The notes beneath the pieces are model-generated. The model made no database searches, was not told the origin of the DNA, and was given only the letters and a program-made list of their open reading frames with translations. Made by a program: the position numbers and the translations under genes. Of a stretch of DNA of 8,373 bases, positions 5,722 through 8,373 are shown piece by piece (positions within the stretch are counted from its first letter, which is position 1; every line of letters starts with the position of its first letter). Where the stretch lies: the NCBI GenBank assembly GCA_022865365.1, contig JALHSW010000307.1, positions 1 to 8,373 on the forward strand. The letters run 5' to 3'. Source of the DNA: Acidimicrobiia bacterium (GTDB taxonomy: Bacteria > Actinomycetota > Acidimicrobiia > IMCC26256 > PALSA-555).

Positions 5722-6681
5722 ATGATCGTCATGAAGCTTCGTCGGTTCCCCCGCATCCCCACGTTCATGCTGGGCATCACCGTCGTCGGTGCCGCTGCGC
5801 TCATGCCGGCAGCCGGGGCGAGTGCCCCGGCTGCGAAGCAGGACTGTCGTGCTACCCCTCGAGCGATCCGCAGCGTGGTGTACGACTCCATCGATGGCGT
5901 CGACCCGAACCTGCTGTCGCTCGATCTGTACCTCCCCGAGACCGGGAAGGGCTGTGCGCCGGTGCCGCTCGTCGTCGGCGTCCACGGGGGCGGCTGGCGC
6001 AAGGGTGATAAGCGCGGCTTCACGGGCGACAAGGCGAAGCTCTTCAACAGCCATGGGTGGGCGTTCGCGAACGTCAACTACCGCCTGAGCGATCCGGCCA
6101 CGACGCCCGTCGTGCACTATCCGACGCACAACCAGGACGTCGCGAACGCGGTCGGGTTCCTGGTCGACCATGCGAAGGAGTACGGGCTTGCTCCGGATCG
6201 GGTCGGGATCCTCGGACATTCGGCCGGGGCGGGGATCGTGGCGGCGGTCGCGACCGACGAGCAGTTCCTCGAGAAGGCCGGGTTCGGCCTCGACACCCTG
6301 CGGTGTGCGTTCCCCGACGACACCGAGGGATTCGACGTCGCGGCGCGCATCGCCGGTGGCGGACTTGCCGCACGGCTCTACACGTTCGTCTTCGGCGCCG
6401 ACCCTGCGGTGTGGAGGGACGCGTCGCCGATCAACCATGTGGAACGTGGCAAGGACATCCCGCCGATGCTGCTGACCCAACGCGGGGAACCCTCTCGGGT
6501 GGCCCAGCTCCAGTCGTTCGCCGACAAGCTACGAGGCGCGGGCGTCGACGTGCAGGTCATCGACGCCACGGGCTACAGCCACATGGACGTGAACGAGCTC
6601 ATCGGATCGACCACCGATACCGTCATGACCAAGGCGGTGACGGCGTTCTTCGATCGGTGCTTCACGAAGGGCGCATCGTGA
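5722..6681 (+). CDS. Secreted alpha/beta hydrolase (esterase/lipase), copy 1
   Basis: A 319-residue enzyme with an N-terminal signal peptide: a basic KLRR start, a hydrophobic stretch at about 13-30, and an alanine-rich end near AGASAPAA. The mature part has VDPNLLSLDLYLP, the oxyanion-hole motif HGGGW (88-92), the nucleophile elbow GHSAG (165-169, Ser167) and a C-terminal catalytic His287 in GYSHMDVNELIG. This resembles exported carboxylesterases of the BD-FAE/lipase group that cut ester bonds outside the membrane. The usual 'D-x-x-V' acid before the last helix is not found; RGEPSRV (Glu256) lies at about that point. Four Cys residues in the mature part (42, 78, 195, 313), all conserved in copy 2, suggest disulfides. 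ATG 5722 is used, with GAGGGG 5704-5709 as a distant ribosome site; ATG 5731 is an alternative. It follows the phosphatase by 37 bases. Its stop overlaps the start of its close paralogue. Confidence 0.88.
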   Translation: MIVMKLRRFPRIPTFMLGITVVGAAALMPAAGASAPAAKQDCRATPRAIRSVVYDSIDGVDPNLLSLDLYLPETGKGCAPVPLVVGVHGGGWRKGDKRGFTGDKAKLFNSHGWAFANVNYRLSDPATTPVVHYPTHNQDVANAVGFLVDHAKEYGLAPDRVGILGHSAGAGIVAAVATDEQFLEKAGFGLDTLRCAFPDDTEGFDVAARIAGGGLAARLYTFVFGADPAVWRDASPINHVERGKDIPPMLLTQRGEPSRVAQLQSFADKLRGAGVDVQVIDATGYSHMDVNELIGSTTDTVMTKAVTAFFDRCFTKGAS

Positions 6682-7595
6682 GGCCACTCCGGGGCGCGGT
6701 GCTCGTGCTGGTCACCTGCGCGGCGGCCGCCGTCCCCTTCGCCGCGGCGGGGGCTTCGACCCGGTCTGCGCGCGACGACTGTGCCGACACCCCTCGCGTC
6801 GTGCGCGACATCCGGTACGGCGTGGTCGACGGCGTCGATCCGAACCTGCTGTCCCTCGACCTCTACCTCCCCACGACCGGGAAGGACTGTGGTCCCGTAC
6901 CGCTCGTCGTCGGCGTCCATGGCGGTGGCTGGCGATTGGGTGACAAGCGGGGCTTCACGGGCGACAAGGCGAAGCTCTTCAACGACCAGGGCTGGGCGTT
7001 CGCGAACGTCAACTACCGCCTGAGCGGCCCCGACGTTTCGCCGCCGGTTCAGTACCCGACACACGACCAGGACGTCGCGGACGCCGTGGGCTTCCTGGTA
7101 GACCACGCCAAGGAGTACGGGCTCGATCCCGACCAGGTCGGGCTCCTCGGGCACTCGGCCGGGGCCGGGGTCGTCGCCGCGGTCGCGACCGACGAGCAGT
7201 TCCTGGAGAAGGCAGGCCTCGGTCTCGACGCGCTGCAATGCGCGTTTCCCGACGACATCAACTTCGACGTCGCCCAGGGGATCCGGTTCGGCGGCAACCT
7301 CGCGTTCATCTCTCGGCAGGCGTTCGGCGATGATCCGGCTGTCTGGGACGACGCGTCACCCATCAACCACGTCGAACCCGGGAAGGACATCCCCCCGATG
7401 CTCCTGACCCGTCGTGGCGGGCTGGTGTGGCAACGCCAGATGGACGCGTTCGCCGACGCACTGCGTGGTGCCGGCATCGACGTGCAGATCATCGACGCCA
7501 CGGGGTACACCCACGCCGACGTGAACCAGCTGATCGGGTCGACGACGGATCCGATCATGACGAAGCCGGTGACGGCGTTCTTCGAGCGCTGCTTC
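5842..7595 (+). repeat. Tandem gene duplication: repeat units 5842-6663 and 6777-7595
   Basis: The mature parts of the two esterase genes align almost without gaps at an offset of 935 bases, falling to 932 after a one-codon loss. Several DNA blocks are nearly or fully identical, for example around GGGCGACAAGGCGAAGCTC and CGAACGTCAACTACCGCCTG. By eye, roughly three quarters of the residues agree, rising to about four fifths before the cap region. The signal peptides differ. Confidence 0.8.
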
Positions 7596-7607
7596 GCCAA
7601 GGCGTGA
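6678..7607 (+). CDS. Secreted alpha/beta hydrolase (esterase/lipase), copy 2
   Basis: A 309-residue paralogue of the preceding gene. The N-terminus VRPLRGAVLVLVTCAAAAVPFAAAGAS is a Sec-type signal peptide; its Cys14 is preceded by LVT, which does not fit a lipobox. HGGGW lies at 81-85, GHSAG at 158-162 (Ser160), and the catalytic His279 in GYTHADVNQLIG. Cysteines at 35, 71, 188 and 305 match those of copy 1. GTG 6678 overlaps the previous stop in GTGA, implying coupled translation, and the signal peptide begins exactly there. An open frame continues far upstream inside copy 1 but is a shadow. The two differ most in the stretch before DPAVW (INFDVAQGIRFGGNLAFISRQAFG here), part of the lid or substrate region, and in the acid loop (RRGGLVWQRQ here, without an acidic residue). 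They probably differ in substrate choice. Confidence 0.88.
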   Translation: MRPLRGAVLVLVTCAAAAVPFAAAGASTRSARDDCADTPRVVRDIRYGVVDGVDPNLLSLDLYLPTTGKDCGPVPLVVGVHGGGWRLGDKRGFTGDKAKLFNDQGWAFANVNYRLSGPDVSPPVQYPTHDQDVADAVGFLVDHAKEYGLDPDQVGLLGHSAGAGVVAAVATDEQFLEKAGLGLDALQCAFPDDINFDVAQGIRFGGNLAFISRQAFGDDPAVWDDASPINHVEPGKDIPPMLLTRRGGLVWQRQMDAFADALRGAGIDVQIIDATGYTHADVNQLIGSTTDPIMTKPVTAFFERCFAKA

Positions 7608-7614
7608 CCGGTTC

Positions 7615-7620
7615 TAGAGT
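7615..7620 (+). promoter_or_regulatory. -10 box for a probably leaderless LLM gene
   Basis: TAGAGT (TAnnnT pattern) is followed by exactly 6 bases and then ATG 7627, so the expected transcription start is the A of the start codon. No ribosome binding site precedes the gene, which supports a leaderless mRNA. No clear -35 is seen. Confidence 0.5.
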
Positions 7621-7626
7621 CGCGCC

Positions 7627-8373
7627 ATGACTCGATTCGGATTGCAGCTTCCCAACTTCAGCCTCGGTGTGCCCGACGATGCGCTGTTCGACACCGTCGT
7701 CGACTTCGCGGTCGCCGGTGAGGAGAGCGGCTTCTCTTCGCTCTGGGTGATGGACCACCTGTACCAGCTGCCCGCGCTCGGCGGTGAGGACCAGCCGATG
7801 CTCGAGGCGTACACGCTTCTGGGCGCGTTGGCCGCGCGGACCCGCTCCGTCCAGCTCGGCACGCTCGTCACCGGAGTGACGTACCGCAACCCCGCGTTGC
7901 TCGCCAAGCAGATCACCACGCTCGACGTGATCAGCGGCGGCCGGGCGATCCTCGGGATCGGCGCGGCGTGGCACGACATCGAACACGTCGCGTTCGGCTT
8001 CGACTATCCGCCCGACCGGGAGCGGCTCGACCGACTCGAGGAGGCCCTCCAGATCTGTCGGGGGATGTTCCGCGAGGACACGACGACCTTCGCCGGCACG
8101 CACTACCGGGTCGAGAACGTCAAGAATCTGCCGCGTCCGATCCGCCCCGGCGGCATCCCGATCATGGTCGGCGGCGGGGGAGAGAAGCGCACCTTGCGTC
8201 TTGTTGCGCAGTACGCCGACGCGTGCAACGTCAGCGGCGATCTCGACACCGTCCGCCACAAGCTCGAGGTGCTGCGCAGCCACTGCGCTGATGTCGGACG
8301 GGATCCGGCCGAGGTGACGACGACCCGACTCGGCGCGCTGTTCCTCGTCGACACCCCCGAGCAGTCGGTCGAG
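7627..8373 (+). CDS. LLM-class (luciferase-like) F420-dependent oxidoreductase, partial
   Basis: The open frame runs 249 codons to the window end; the C-terminus is missing. It shows the TIM-barrel luciferase-like pattern: FGLQLPNF at the start, then GFSSLWVMDHLYQ, VQLGTLVTGVTYRNPALLAKQITTLDVISGGR, AILGIGAAWHDIEH, and RLDRLEEALQICRGMF. Later come GGIPIMVGGGGEKRTLRLVAQYADACN and a final TTTRLGALFLVDTPEQ. The 'R-N-P-x-L-L-A-K' and 'S-G-G-R-x-I-L-G-x-G' segments are typical of actinobacterial members using coenzyme F420 rather than FMN. Such enzymes reduce or oxidise carbonyls, alcohols or unsaturated bonds; the substrate here is unknown. ATG 7627 starts right at the family N-terminus, 20 bases after the esterase stop, and has its own -10 box, so it may begin a separate transcript. 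Confidence 0.9.
   Translation, partial: MTRFGLQLPNFSLGVPDDALFDTVVDFAVAGEESGFSSLWVMDHLYQLPALGGEDQPMLEAYTLLGALAARTRSVQLGTLVTGVTYRNPALLAKQITTLDVISGGRAILGIGAAWHDIEHVAFGFDYPPDRERLDRLEEALQICRGMFREDTTTFAGTHYRVENVKNLPRPIRPGGIPIMVGGGGEKRTLRLVAQYADACNVSGDLDTVRHKLEVLRSHCADVGRDPAEVTTTRLGALFLVDTPEQSVE

Noticed and set aside
3328..6077. Long minus-strand open frames (3328-4905 and 4275-6077)
   Set aside because: They run opposite several genes with clear motifs, show no recognisable domain, and are explained by G/C-rich third positions.
6057..6677. N-terminal extension of esterase copy 2 into copy 1
   Set aside because: The frame is open but Arg/Gly-rich and motif-free. The signal peptide starts exactly at GTG 6678, which overlaps the upstream stop.
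6708..6722. Lipobox in esterase copy 2 (Cys14)
   Set aside because: The residues before the Cys are LVT; position -1 should be Gly, Ala or Ser, so a lipoprotein is unlikely.

Overview
The window comes from a high-GC genome with strong G/C bias at third codon positions, frequent GTG starts and tightly packed same-strand genes. One gene is an F420-type luciferase-like oxidoreductase, and there is a P450 together with a one-cluster ferredoxin. This points to an actinobacterium. The gene mix (SnoaL-like, crotonase, PaaI-like thioesterase, LLM, P450) is reminiscent of Acidimicrobiia or mycobacteria-like catabolic actinobacteria, but that placement is inference from gene content only.

Layout. At the left edge a minus-strand cytochrome P450 begins at 134 and runs out of the window. 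It is divergent from a plus-strand series starting at 231, and the 96-base gap between them holds a TetR/KstR-like operator half-match (173-186). The plus-strand genes are: an N-acyl-D-amino-acid deacylase-type amidohydrolase (231-1952) and an ABM-fold small monooxygenase (1986-2306). Next comes a non-coding stretch (2307-2697) with a large perfect-armed hairpin and a truncated, antisense VOC/glyoxalase gene remnant. Then follow a SnoaL-like protein (2698-3147), a crotonase that looks like a delta3,delta2-enoyl-CoA isomerase (3149-3952), a [3Fe-4S]-type ferredoxin (4019-4219), a hotdog thioesterase (4216-4926) and a tyrosine-phosphatase-like protein (4923-5684). The series ends with two tandemly duplicated secreted alpha/beta hydrolases (5722-6681, 6678-7607) and a partial LLM oxidoreductase (from 7627).

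How the genes may work together. Ferredoxin, thioesterase and phosphatase are linked by 4-base stop/start overlaps, as are the two esterases, so each group is probably one transcript. A P450, a P450-type ferredoxin, an acyl-CoA isomerase, an acyl-CoA thioesterase-like protein, an F420-type oxidoreductase, a deacylase and two exported esterases together suggest catabolism of an esterified or N-acylated lipid-like substrate: outside hydrolysis, then oxidation and acyl-CoA processing. The substrate cannot be read from the sequence.

I see no tRNA, rRNA, CRISPR array, insertion sequence or phage gene. I do not see a clearly new defence or mobile system. The most unusual parts are the hairpin and VOC remnant at 2308-2624, the diverged crotonase active site, the operator-like site at 173-186, and the tandem esterase pair lacking an obvious catalytic acid.
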